Source: Hyphomicrobiales bacterium (GTDB lineage Bacteria; Pseudomonadota; Alphaproteobacteria; Rhizobiales; Rhizobiaceae). From it: DNA of 63,032 nucleotides. Made by a program: the position numbers and the translations under genes. Where the stretch lies: NCBI GenBank assembly GCA_900473045.1, contig UCKS01000049.1, positions 1 through 63,032 of the forward strand. Direction: 5' to 3'. Below, one piece after another: positions 1 through 8,158 of the stretch. The notes below the pieces were generated by a model. The model was not told where the DNA came from and did no database searches. It saw only the letters and a list, made by a program, of their open reading frames with translations. Position 1 is the stretch's first letter. Each line of letters opens with the position of its first letter.

Positions 1-31
1 CTCCCCAACCCTCCCCACAAGGGGGAGGGAG
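1..31. repeat. 31-bp palindromic intergenic repeat, copy A (window edge)
   Basis: This C-rich then G-rich unit begins CTCCCCAACCCTCCCCACAA and ends in GGGGGAGGGAG. The same unit occurs at 20100-20130, 36643-36673 and 62878-62908, and inverted at 36737-36767 and 63004-63032, with a diverged inverted copy near 20031-20076. Inside the window the copies come as inverted pairs some 25-100 bp apart, able to form long hairpins. Its partner here would lie outside the window. Confidence 0.85.
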
Positions 32-81
32 CGCCTTGGAGCAAGCCGCGCTCAAGGCACATAAAAAAGGAGGAATTTGAT

Positions 82-1242
82 ATGAATTTCGCACTGACCG
101 AAGAACAGCAGATGATCGTCGAAACCGTTCGCGGCTTCGTCGAGACCGAAATCTATCCGCATGAGAACGAGGTGGAGCGCACCGGCATCGTACCGAAGGA
201 GCTTGGCCAGGAGATTGCGCAAAAGTGCAAGGATCTCGGCTTCTTTGCCTGCAACATGCCGGAAGAGGTTGGCGGTGCCGGGCTCGATCACCAGACGTTT
301 ACGCTGGTCGAGCGCGAGCTTGGCCGCGGCTCGATGGGCCTGACCGTGTTCTTCGGCCGGCCCTCCGGTATCCTGATGGCCTGCAATGACGAGCAGCGCG
401 AAAAATACCTGATCCCCGCCGTCAAGGGCGAAAAATTCGATGCGCTTGCCATGACCGAACCGGATGCCGGTTCTGACGTGCGCGGTATGAAATGTTTTGC
501 CAAACCCGATGGCGACGACTGGATCGTCAACGGCACCAAGCATTTCATCAGCCATGCCAACATCGCCGATTTCGTCATCGTCTTCATCGCCACCGGTGAG
601 GAGGAAACTCCGCGCGGGCCAAAAAAGAAGATCACCTGCTTCCTCGTCGATCGCGGTACGCCGGGCTTTGAAATCCGCAACGGCTACGATTCGGTCTCGC
701 ATCGTGGCTACAAGAACTGCATCCTGTCGTTTGACGATTGCCGCCTGCCCTCGTCCGCCATTCTGGGCGAAGTCCACAAGGGGTTCGACATCGCCAATGA
801 CTGGCTCTACGCCACCCGCATCACCGTTGCCGCCACCTGCGTCGGCCGTGCACGCCGGGTGTTCGACTATGCCCTGCCCTATGCCGCCGAGCGCAAGCAG
901 TTCGGCAAGCCGATCGGCGCCAACCAGGGCGTCTCCTTCAAGCTCGCCGACATGATCACCGAGATCGACGCCGCCGATTACCTGACGCTGGCCGCCGCCT
1001 GGCGGCTCGACCAGAAACTTCCGGCCAACCGCGAGATTGCGTCCGCCAAGCTCTACGCATCGGAAATGCTATCGCGCGTCACCGACGAGGCGATCCAGAT
1101 CTATGGCGGCATGGGGCTGATGGACGACCTGCCGCTTGCCCGCTTCTGGCGCGATGCCCGTGTCGAACGCATCTGGGACGGCACCTCGGAAATCCAGCGG
1201 CACATCATCAGCCGCGACCTCCTACGGCCGCTCGGAGCATGA
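82..1242 (+). CDS. Acyl-CoA dehydrogenase family protein
   Basis: This is an FAD-dependent flavoprotein of the acyl-CoA dehydrogenase family that would introduce or reduce an alpha,beta double bond in an acyl-CoA, in the cytoplasm. At 386 residues it has the usual length, with the N-terminal helical domain, the middle beta domain (AMTEPDAGSDV near 121-131) and the C-terminal helical domain (YAAERKQFGKPI, IYGGMGLMDD, RIWDGTSEIQRHI near 363). The residue that is the catalytic Glu in SCAD and MCAD is Asp366 here, within IWDGT. The start follows a strong AGGAGG-like site (AAAGGAGGAATTTGAT). The next two genes on the same strand are a CoA ligase and a CaiD-type dehydratase, which suggests a role like CaiA (crotonobetainyl-CoA), but substrate cannot be read from the sequence. 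Confidence 0.9.
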   Translation: MNFALTEEQQMIVETVRGFVETEIYPHENEVERTGIVPKELGQEIAQKCKDLGFFACNMPEEVGGAGLDHQTFTLVERELGRGSMGLTVFFGRPSGILMACNDEQREKYLIPAVKGEKFDALAMTEPDAGSDVRGMKCFAKPDGDDWIVNGTKHFISHANIADFVIVFIATGEEETPRGPKKKITCFLVDRGTPGFEIRNGYDSVSHRGYKNCILSFDDCRLPSSAILGEVHKGFDIANDWLYATRITVAATCVGRARRVFDYALPYAAERKQFGKPIGANQGVSFKLADMITEIDAADYLTLAAAWRLDQKLPANREIASAKLYASEMLSRVTDEAIQIYGGMGLMDDLPLARFWRDARVERIWDGTSEIQRHIISRDLLRPLGA

Positions 1243-1272
1243 GGATGAAGGCATTCCAACGGCAGTCGTTCG

Positions 1273-1323
1273 CTCCCTCTTCTCCCCTGCGGGGACAAGG
1301 TGCCCGAAGGGCGGATGAGGGGG
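1273..1323. repeat. RIME-like palindromic repeat, first arm
   Basis: The sequence reads as a CTTCTCCCC...GGGGA stem followed by AAGGTGCCCGAAGGGCGGATGAGGG. An inverted related copy lies at 1418-1466, so the gap between the first two genes can form a large hairpin. Related copies are at 31360-31411, 31440-31490 and 31558-31607. This type resembles the Rhizobium intergenic mosaic elements. The name is by resemblance only. Confidence 0.7.
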
Positions 1324-1417
1324 TGGCGGAACGCGATCCTTCAGAGAACAGAGAACTAGCAGGCGGCCAGATGGCTGCGAGACGTCATAAGGCATGCTCG
1401 CCGCCTGTGGCTTCGCC

Positions 1418-1466
1418 CGCCTCATCCGGCGCGTTGCGCCACCTTCTCCCCGCCGGGGAGAAGAGG
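1418..1466. repeat. RIME-like palindromic repeat, inverted second arm
   Basis: The sequence CCTCATCCGGC...GCGCCACCTTCTCCCC...GGGGAGAAG is the inverted partner of the element at 1273-1323. The pair fills most of the 247-bp gap between the acyl-CoA dehydrogenase and the CoA ligase. Apart from the repeats and the ligase ribosome site I see nothing in this gap. Confidence 0.7.
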
Positions 1467-1489
1467 AAAACTGCCTTCGGAGCATGTGC

Positions 1490-3544
1490 ATGACACGATC
1501 CCTCGACCGCCTGATCCGGCCCAAATCCATCGCCGTCTTCGGCGGCAAGGAAGCGCGCCGGGTCATCGAACAATGCGACAAGATGGGGTTCACCGGCGAT
1601 ATCTGGCCGGTGCACCCAAAGCAGGACGAAATCCTCGGCCGCCGCTGCTACCGCTCGGTGGTCGAACTGCCGGGCGCACCCGACGCGTCCTTCGTCGGCG
1701 TCAACCGCCAGCTCACCATCGAGATCATCCGCGATCTGGCCGCCCGCGGCTCAGGCGGCGCCATCTGCTATGCCTCCGGGTTCCGCGAGGCCGTCAGCGA
1801 ACTGGCCGATGGCAACGACCTGCAGGATGCGCTCGTCGCAGCCGCCGGTGACATGCCGATCGTCGGTCCCAATTGCTACGGTTTCATCAACGCGCTCGAC
1901 GGTGCCCTGCTCTGGCCCGACCAGCATGGCATGCAGAGTGTCGAGCGCGGCGTCGCCGTCCTCACCCAGTCCTCCAACATTGCCTGCAATATCTCTATGC
2001 AGATGCGCGGCCTGCCGCTCGCCTATATCATGACGGCCGGAAACCAGGCGCAAACCGGGCTGTCGGAACTCGCCATTGCAGCGCTCGAAGACCCGCGCGT
2101 AACCGCCGTCGGCCTTCATATCGAAGGCTTCGACAGCATTGAAGCCCTGCAACGTCTGGCAGCGCGTGCGCGGGAACTGAAAAAACCTGTTGTCACCCTC
2201 AAGGTTGGAAAATCCGAGGCCGCCCAGCTGGCGACCGTATCGCATACCGCATCTTTGGCGGGCAACGACGCCGTTTCCAGCGCAGTGCTCGAACGCCTCG
2301 GCATCGGCCGCGTCGACACGCTGCCGGAACTGCTGGAAACGTTGAAGCTGCTGCATCTGCATCCGCCGCTGAAAAGCGTCGACATTTCCTCGATGAGCTG
2401 CTCCGGCGGCGAGGCTTCGTTGATGGCGGATGCCGGGGTGAAACGGAAGACGGTATTCCGCGCCCTGAAGGACGAGCAGCGCCAGCCCTTGCGCGAAAGC
2501 CTCGGCGAAATGGTCACCATCGCCAATCCGCTCGACTACCACACATTCGTCTGGGGCAATCTGGAGAAACAAACGACAGCCTTTACCGCGATGATGAAAG
2601 GCGATTACGCGTTGAACCTCATCGTGCTCGATTTCCCCCGCCAGGACCGTTGTGACGCCGCCGATTGGAACACCACCTGCGAAGCCGTCATCGCCTCTGC
2701 CAGGGCAACCGGGGCCGTTGCCGGCATCGTCGCCAGCCTGGGTGAAAACATGCCGGAAGACACGGCGCTATCGCTGATAGCGTCGGGTGTGGTTGCCTTT
2801 TCAGGCATCGACGAGGCGCTGGCCGCCGCCGAAATTTCGGCCGGCATCGGCGCCAGCTGGGCAAAACCGGCGCCAACGCCGCTCCTGTCCGCGCACGTGC
2901 AAGACGGCGAGATCATTACCATCAGCGAGAACGAGGCAAAGGCTGAACTGGCAAAATTCGGTCTGGTGGTGCCTATGGGCAAAGCAGTCTCCACGGCAGA
3001 TGAAGCCGCCGATGCCGCTGAAATGCTCGGATTTCCGGTGGTGCTCAAGGGCCTTGGCGTCGCCCACAAGACCGAAGCCGGCGCCGTTAAGCTCAATCTT
3101 GCCGACCGCCAGTCGGTTCTCGACGCGGCAGACGCCATGAAAAGCGTCGCATCCAGCTATCTCGTCGAAAAAATGATCGCAAAACCCGTCGCAGAAATCA
3201 TCGTCGGGGCGCTGCGCGACCCCGTTGCCGGTCTGGTGCTGACCATCGGTGCCGGCGGGATTCTGGTGGAATTGCTGGACGATTCGGCGATTTTGACCCT
3301 TCCAACGACGCCGGAAGCGATCAACGAAGCCATTTCCGGCCTGAAAATCAACAAACTGCTCGATGGCTATCGCGGCGGCCCGAAGGGTGACATCACAGCG
3401 CTCGCAACCGCTGTCGCTGCCGTCGCATCCTATGTCGCAGCAAACGCTACAATACTCGAAGAACTCGATATCAATCCTATCATGGTCTTGCCGCAAGGGT
3501 CTGGGACCGTTGCAGCCGATGCCCTGATCCGTCGAAGGAAATGA
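1490..3544 (+). CDS. Acyl-CoA ligase, NDP-forming (acetate-CoA ligase family)
   Basis: This enzyme would convert a carboxylate, CoA and a nucleoside triphosphate into acyl-CoA, NDP and phosphate. The domains in the 684-residue protein are a CoA-binding domain (about 8-130, SIAVFGGK), a succinyl-CoA-synthetase-like domain (about 150-290) with the phosphorylated His at about 252 in VSHTASLAGND, a further ligase domain (about 295-440), and a C-terminal ATP-grasp domain (about 470-684, FPVVLKGLGVAHKTEAGAV and ELDINPIMV). The start at 1490 has GGAG seven bases upstream. A start 96 bases further upstream would read through the repeat. It probably forms an operon with the flanking dehydrogenase and dehydratase, activating their acid substrate. 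The family is clear, but the substrate is not. Confidence 0.88.
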   Translation: MTRSLDRLIRPKSIAVFGGKEARRVIEQCDKMGFTGDIWPVHPKQDEILGRRCYRSVVELPGAPDASFVGVNRQLTIEIIRDLAARGSGGAICYASGFREAVSELADGNDLQDALVAAAGDMPIVGPNCYGFINALDGALLWPDQHGMQSVERGVAVLTQSSNIACNISMQMRGLPLAYIMTAGNQAQTGLSELAIAALEDPRVTAVGLHIEGFDSIEALQRLAARARELKKPVVTLKVGKSEAAQLATVSHTASLAGNDAVSSAVLERLGIGRVDTLPELLETLKLLHLHPPLKSVDISSMSCSGGEASLMADAGVKRKTVFRALKDEQRQPLRESLGEMVTIANPLDYHTFVWGNLEKQTTAFTAMMKGDYALNLIVLDFPRQDRCDAADWNTTCEAVIASARATGAVAGIVASLGENMPEDTALSLIASGVVAFSGIDEALAAAEISAGIGASWAKPAPTPLLSAHVQDGEIITISENEAKAELAKFGLVVPMGKAVSTADEAADAAEMLGFPVVLKGLGVAHKTEAGAVKLNLADRQSVLDAADAMKSVASSYLVEKMIAKPVAEIIVGALRDPVAGLVLTIGAGGILVELLDDSAILTLPTTPEAINEAISGLKINKLLDGYRGGPKGDITALATAVAAVASYVAANATILEELDINPIMVLPQGSGTVAADALIRRRK

Positions 3545-3549
3545 CGCCT

Positions 3550-4332
3550 ATGACCGGACCTATCAGAACGCGCCGCGAAGGCGGCATTCTCGAAGTCACC
3601 ATCGATCGTCCGAAGGCCAATGCGATCGATCTGGTGACCAGCCGCATCATGGGCGAAATCTTTGCCGGGTTTCGCGACGACGATACGCTGCGTGTGGCGA
3701 TCGTCACCGGTGCCGGTGAAAAATTCTTCTGTCCGGGATGGGATCTGAAGGCCGCAGCCGGCGGTGACGCCGTCGATGGCGACTATGGCATTGGCGGCTT
3801 CGGCGGCATGCAGGAATTGCGCGACCTCAACAAGCCGATCATCGCCGCAGTCAACGGCATCTGCTGTGGCGGTGGTCTGGAAATCGCCCTGTCGACCGAC
3901 ATGATCCTTGCCGCCGAGCACGCGACCTTCGCCCTGCCGGAAATCCGCTCCGGCACCGTAGCCGACGCCGCTTCGATCAAGCTGCCCAAGCGCATCCCCT
4001 ATCACATCGCCATGGACATGCTGTTCACCGGCCGCTGGCTGGATGTGACCGAGGCGCACCGCTGGGGCTTCGTCAACGAGATACTGCCCGCCGACAAGTT
4101 GATGGAGCGCGCCTGGGAGCTCGCCCGCCTGCTCGAAAGCGGCCCGCCGCTGGTCTACGCCGCCATCAAGGAAGTGGTCCGCGCGGCCGAAGGCGAAGAT
4201 TTCCAGACGACGATGAACAAGATCACCAAGCGCCAGTTCAAGACGGTCGACATCCTCTATTCGAGCGACGACCAGCTGGAAGGTGCACGGGCCTTTTCGG
4301 AAAAACGCGATCCTGTGTGGAAGGGAAAATAA
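3550..4332 (+). CDS. caiD: Carnitinyl-CoA dehydratase (CaiD-like enoyl-CoA hydratase)
   Basis: This crotonase-family enzyme is strongly like E. coli CaiD, which interconverts carnitinyl-CoA and crotonobetainyl-CoA. Shared features as I recall the E. coli protein are LDRPKANAID, TGAGEKFF..GWDLKAAA and the end EKRDPVWKGK. The two catalytic glutamates fall at 111 (GGGLE) and 131 (ALPE) when the second Met at 3550 is the start, matching the E. coli numbering. AAGGA then lies ten bases upstream. An ATG at 3541 overlaps the ligase stop but has almost no spacing to the ribosome site. The tight packing with the ligase implies cotranscription. No caiB, caiC or caiT is nearby, so the true substrate may be another 3-hydroxy acyl-CoA. 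Confidence 0.85.
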   Translation: MTGPIRTRREGGILEVTIDRPKANAIDLVTSRIMGEIFAGFRDDDTLRVAIVTGAGEKFFCPGWDLKAAAGGDAVDGDYGIGGFGGMQELRDLNKPIIAAVNGICCGGGLEIALSTDMILAAEHATFALPEIRSGTVADAASIKLPKRIPYHIAMDMLFTGRWLDVTEAHRWGFVNEILPADKLMERAWELARLLESGPPLVYAAIKEVVRAAEGEDFQTTMNKITKRQFKTVDILYSSDDQLEGARAFSEKRDPVWKGK

Positions 4333-4638
4333 CTGCCGGGCTGCGTATAGGACCAAGGGGGGTGATAGGATTTCCTGTACCCCACCACCATAAGCCTGAC
4401 TTATGATAACTGCAAAATATTTATGTGAATACAGAGCGTCTCTCAGAAGATACCATTAATTTAAACGGGATTTTCGGCATCGAAACCCCATTTCATGAAA
4501 GGCTCGATCGCGGCAAACCAACCGCAAAAGTGAATGGCCTACCTGCCTCCGGGCATGCATTCTAGGAACACACGATCGGTAACAATCCAAAAGAACAATA
4601 AAACGGCGAAAAGCCATACAACAAAAAGGAACAGGGGA
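4333..4638. other. Intergenic region upstream of the peptide-type transporter operon
   Basis: This stretch of about 306 bases has no convincing gene. It holds an AT-rich part near 4400-4470, an inverted repeat at 4389-4405 that could be an operator, and a purine-rich ribosome site just before 4639. It is the likely promoter region for the binding protein gene. No confident -35/-10 pair was assigned. Confidence 0.6.
4389..4405. promoter_or_regulatory. Inverted repeat CATAAG-N5-CTTATG, possible operator
   Basis: Six-base arms CATAAG (4389-4394) and CTTATG (4400-4405) are perfect inverted repeats around CCTGA. They lie 234 bases before the start of the first binding protein gene. Regulator unknown. 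Confidence 0.4.
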
Positions 4639-6228
4639 ATGAGTGATTACAAGACCTATCTCGCCAATCAGGTCATGCTGGGCAAGATGAACCGCCGCGA
4701 ATTCATCGGCCGCACCGTGGCTGCGGGTGTTGCGCTCTCCAGCGCCAGCACTTTGTTTGCCTCCAGCGCAGAGGCACAGGAGCCCAAGCGTGGCGGCCAT
4801 CTGAAGCTTGGCCTCGAAGGCGGCTCGGCGACCGACAGCAAGGATCCGGGCAAGAACCTGTCACAGGTCACCTTCGTGACCAGCCACAACTGGGGCGACC
4901 TTCTCGTCGAATCCGACCCCTTCACCGGCGCACCCGTACCGTCGCTTGCCGAATCCTGGGAGCCGTCGAAGGATGCCGTGACCTGGACCTTCAAGATCCG
5001 CAGCGGCGTCAAGTTCCACAATGGCAAAGATCTGACCGTCGATGACGTGGTCGCGACGCTGAAGCGGCATTCCGACGAAAAATCCGAATCCGGCGCTCTT
5101 GGCGTCATGAAATCGATCAAGGAAATCAAGGCTGACGGCGGCAATCTGGTGGTGACCCTCAACGAGGGCAACGCCGACATGCCGTTGCTGCTCAGCGCCT
5201 ATCACCTCGTCATCCAGCCGAACGGTGGCATCGACGATCCGGAAGCCGCCATCGGCACCGGTCCTTACAAGATGACCAGCTGGGAGCCGGGCGTCCGGGC
5301 GACCTTCGAAAAGTTCCCGGAATATTGGCGCACCGATCGCGGCTTCGTCGATTCCGTCGAAATCATCGTCATGAACGACGCAACCGCCCGCATGGCAGCC
5401 CTTTCGTCCGGCCAGGTGCACTTCATCAACCGCGTTGACCCGAAGACGGTCGGCATGCTGAAGCGTGCACCGAATGTCGAAATCCTCTCGACCTCGGGCC
5501 GTGGCCATTACGTTTTCATCATGCATTGCAACACTGCACCGTTCGACAATAACGACCTTCGTCTGGCCCTGAAATACGCGATGGACCGCGAAACGATGGT
5601 TGACAAGATCCTCGGCGGCTACGGTAAGGTCGGCAATGACTTCCCGATCAACTCGACCTACGCCCTGTTCCCGGACAGCATCGAACAGCGCACCTACGAT
5701 CCCGACAAGGCGGCTTTCCACTACAAGAAATCCGGCCATGATGGTTCGGTCCTCCTGCGCACCTCCGACGTCGCCTTCCCAGGTGCTGTCGATGCGGCTG
5801 TGCTTTACCAGGAAAGCTGCAAGAAGGCCGGCATCAACATAGAGGTCAAGCGCGAGCCGGGCGATGGCTACTGGACCAATGTCTGGAACGTCCAGCCGTT
5901 CTCGACCTCCTACTGGGGCGGCCGTCCGACACAGGACCTGATGTATTCCACCGCCTATCTGTCGACGGCGGACTGGAACGATACCCGGTTCAAGCGTCCT
6001 GATTTCGACAAGGTGCTGCTCGAAGCCCGCTCCGAACTGGACGACGGCAAGCGCAAGGAACTCTACACGGCGATGGCGACGATGGTTCGCGACGAAGGCG
6101 GCGTCATCCTGCCGATGTTCAACGACTTCGTGAACGCCAGCACCAAGCAGGTGAAGGGCTACGTCAAGGACGTCGGCAACGACATGTCGAACGGCTTCGT
6201 CGCAACCCGCGTCTGGCTCGACGCCTGA
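4639..6228 (+). CDS. ABC transporter substrate-binding protein, peptide type (SBP_bac_5), Tat-exported
   Basis: This periplasmic receptor belongs to the dipeptide/oligopeptide-nickel family. The 529-residue form starts at 4639, behind AAGGAACAGGGGA. It has a twin-arginine signal (MNRREFIGRTVAAGVALSSA) with a cleavage site near SSAEAQ, then GGHLKLGLEGGS and the family core including SLAESWEPS, WTFKIRSGVKFHNG and TGPYKMTSWEPG. An upstream in-frame Met at 4534 would put 35 extra residues ahead of the Tat signal and is unlikely. The next genes encode two permeases and a double ATPase, starting with a TGATG overlap. A paralogue of the same length is at 11174. The ligand is unknown. Confidence 0.92.
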   Translation: MSDYKTYLANQVMLGKMNRREFIGRTVAAGVALSSASTLFASSAEAQEPKRGGHLKLGLEGGSATDSKDPGKNLSQVTFVTSHNWGDLLVESDPFTGAPVPSLAESWEPSKDAVTWTFKIRSGVKFHNGKDLTVDDVVATLKRHSDEKSESGALGVMKSIKEIKADGGNLVVTLNEGNADMPLLLSAYHLVIQPNGGIDDPEAAIGTGPYKMTSWEPGVRATFEKFPEYWRTDRGFVDSVEIIVMNDATARMAALSSGQVHFINRVDPKTVGMLKRAPNVEILSTSGRGHYVFIMHCNTAPFDNNDLRLALKYAMDRETMVDKILGGYGKVGNDFPINSTYALFPDSIEQRTYDPDKAAFHYKKSGHDGSVLLRTSDVAFPGAVDAAVLYQESCKKAGINIEVKREPGDGYWTNVWNVQPFSTSYWGGRPTQDLMYSTAYLSTADWNDTRFKRPDFDKVLLEARSELDDGKRKELYTAMATMVRDEGGVILPMFNDFVNASTKQVKGYVKDVGNDMSNGFVATRVWLDA

Positions 6229-7334
6229 TGGCGGGCGGACCGGTCAAGGGTCCGGCGCAGACAACGGGTCCGGCTGCGGGGGGCGAAAGCCCCTCGCAGT
6301 CCCCCCCCGTGTCCGGAACCATGGTGACGCCCCCAACCGGGGTCGTTGCCGGCACATTCTGGCGCCGTTTCACCCTTCGCCGCCCTTTGGCGGCGCTCAT
6401 CATCCAGCGTCTCGGTTTGAGCGTTGGCCTGCTTTTTGCCGTTTCGCTGATGATTTTCGGCGGCGTGGAAGCTCTGCCTGGCGACTTCGCCACCACCTAT
6501 CTCGGCCAGTCGGCAACGCCGCAGGCGGTTGAAAACATCCGCAAAGATCTCGGCCTCGACCGTCCCGTGACCGAGCGTTATGTCAGCTGGCTCGGCGGCG
6601 CGATCCAGGGCGACTTCGGAAAATCCTGGGCCAGCAAGAATTCCGTCAGCGAGCAGATCGGCAAGCGGCTCGGAAACTCCCTGTTCCTGGCTTTCTTCGC
6701 CGCGATCATCTCGGTTCCGCTGGCGGTCGGGCTTGGCATGCTGGCGGTACAATATCGAAACCGGTTGCCCGACAAGATCATCAATGTGGTCTCCCTGGCC
6801 GCAATCTCGCTGCCCGAATTCTTCGTCGGCTATCTTCTGATCCTGTTCTTTGCCGTCCAGATGGGGGTCGCAACCTTCCCGGCCACCGTCTATGACGGCA
6901 TGCGCTTCGGCGAACGGCTGTCGGCCATCGCGCTGCCGGTGGCAACGCTGGTCCTTGTCGTTCTCGCCCATATGATGCGCATGACCCGCGCCGCCATCCT
7001 CAACGTCATGGCATCCGCCTATGTCGAGACGGCGGAACTCAAGGGCCTGAGCGCCTTTCGTATCATTGCAAGGCACGCCGCTCCCAACGCCGTTGCGCCC
7101 GTCATCAACGTCATCGCGCTCAACCTCGCCTATCTGGTGGTCGGCGTCGTCGTCGTGGAAGTGGTGTTCGTCTATCCGGGCATGGGCCAGTACATGGTTG
7201 ATGCGGTCACGGTGCGCGACATGCCGGTGGTTCAGGCCTGCGGCCTGATCTTTGCCGCCTTCTACATTTTCCTCAACATGGCTGCGGATATTCTCGCCAT
7301 CCTCGCCAATCCGAGATTGAGGCATCCACGATGA
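6228..7334 (+). CDS. ABC transporter permease, DppB type
   Basis: This inner-membrane permease is of the dipeptide family. About six hydrophobic segments are seen (LGLSVGLLFAVSLMIFGGVEAL first), a large periplasmic loop follows TM1, and the EAA-type loop contains AELKGLSAFRIIARHAAPNA. The ATG overlaps the stop of the binding protein gene (TGATG). The first 31 residues are low complexity (Gly, Pro, Ser), so a start at 6321 (MVTPPTG) would give a more usual length. It pairs with the next permease. Family assignment is secure, substrate is not. Confidence 0.92.
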   Translation: MAGGPVKGPAQTTGPAAGGESPSQSPPVSGTMVTPPTGVVAGTFWRRFTLRRPLAALIIQRLGLSVGLLFAVSLMIFGGVEALPGDFATTYLGQSATPQAVENIRKDLGLDRPVTERYVSWLGGAIQGDFGKSWASKNSVSEQIGKRLGNSLFLAFFAAIISVPLAVGLGMLAVQYRNRLPDKIINVVSLAAISLPEFFVGYLLILFFAVQMGVATFPATVYDGMRFGERLSAIALPVATLVLVVLAHMMRMTRAAILNVMASAYVETAELKGLSAFRIIARHAAPNAVAPVINVIALNLAYLVVGVVVVEVVFVYPGMGQYMVDAVTVRDMPVVQACGLIFAAFYIFLNMAADILAILANPRLRHPR

Positions 7335-8158
7335 GATTGAGCTCCATTCCCCTCAGCGCCTGGGTCGGCCTCATCGGCATCGCCGTCGCCCTGTTCTGCG
7401 CCATCTTCGCGCCCTGGATCGCGCCGTTCGGCGAACGCGATGTCGTCGGTGATATCTGGCTGCCGATGGGCGGCGACTTCCTGCTCGGCACCGACAATCT
7501 CGGCCGGGATCTGCTGTCCCGCCTGATCTTCGGGGCTCGAACGACGATCTTCGTTGCTCTGGTCGCAACCGTCATCTCGTTTTCGCTCGGCATGCTCCTG
7601 TCGTTCACCGCAGCCGTCACCGGTGGCCTCATCGATCAGCTGTTCTCGCGCTTCAACGACCTGATGATGGCGATCCCGACGCTGATCTTCGCGCTGGTCG
7701 TGCTCGCTGTTCTACCGCAGCAGCTGTGGATCCTGATCCTGGTGATGGCCATTCTCGACAGCACCCGCGTCTTCCGCATCGGCCGGGCCGTGGCGCTGGA
7801 TGTGGCGGTCATGGAGTTCGTCGAGGCGGCGCGTCTGCGCGGCGAAGGCACGCGCTGGATCATTTTTCGGGAAATCCTGCCCAATACCCTCTCACCGCTG
7901 CTTGCCGAATTCGGCCTGCGCTTTGCCTTCTCCATCCTGTTCCTGTCCACGCTCTCCTTCCTCGGCCTCGGCATCCAGCCGCCGGCCGCAGACTGGGGCG
8001 GCATGGTCAAGGACAACAAGGATGGCATCATCTTCGGCATCTCGGCAGCCCTTGTTCCGGGCGGCGCAATTGCCGGCCTTGCGATCTGCGTCAACCTCGT
8101 CGTCGACTGGCTGATGAAGCGTACCTCGAGCCTCAAGGGAGGGCGCGGCGATGCCTGA
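7331..8158 (+). CDS. ABC transporter permease, DppC type
   Basis: This is the second inner-membrane permease of the peptide-type importer, 275 residues. It has an N-terminal membrane segment (AWVGLIGIAVALFCAIFAPWIAPFG), the LLGTDNLGRDLLSRLIFGART signature typical of DppC/OppC after it, and an EAA loop near EAARLRGEGTRWIIFREILPNTL. Its ATG overlaps the stop of the upstream permease by four bases, and its own end overlaps the ATPase gene by eight, so all are translationally coupled. Confidence 0.93.
   Translation: MRLSSIPLSAWVGLIGIAVALFCAIFAPWIAPFGERDVVGDIWLPMGGDFLLGTDNLGRDLLSRLIFGARTTIFVALVATVISFSLGMLLSFTAAVTGGLIDQLFSRFNDLMMAIPTLIFALVVLAVLPQQLWILILVMAILDSTRVFRIGRAVALDVAVMEFVEAARLRGEGTRWIIFREILPNTLSPLLAEFGLRFAFSILFLSTLSFLGLGIQPPAADWGGMVKDNKDGIIFGISAALVPGGAIAGLAICVNLVVDWLMKRTSSLKGGRGDA

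Noticed and set aside
1239..1615. Short frames in the gap after the acyl-CoA dehydrogenase
   Set aside because: They read through palindromic repeats and overlap the start of the CoA ligase. No supporting signals.
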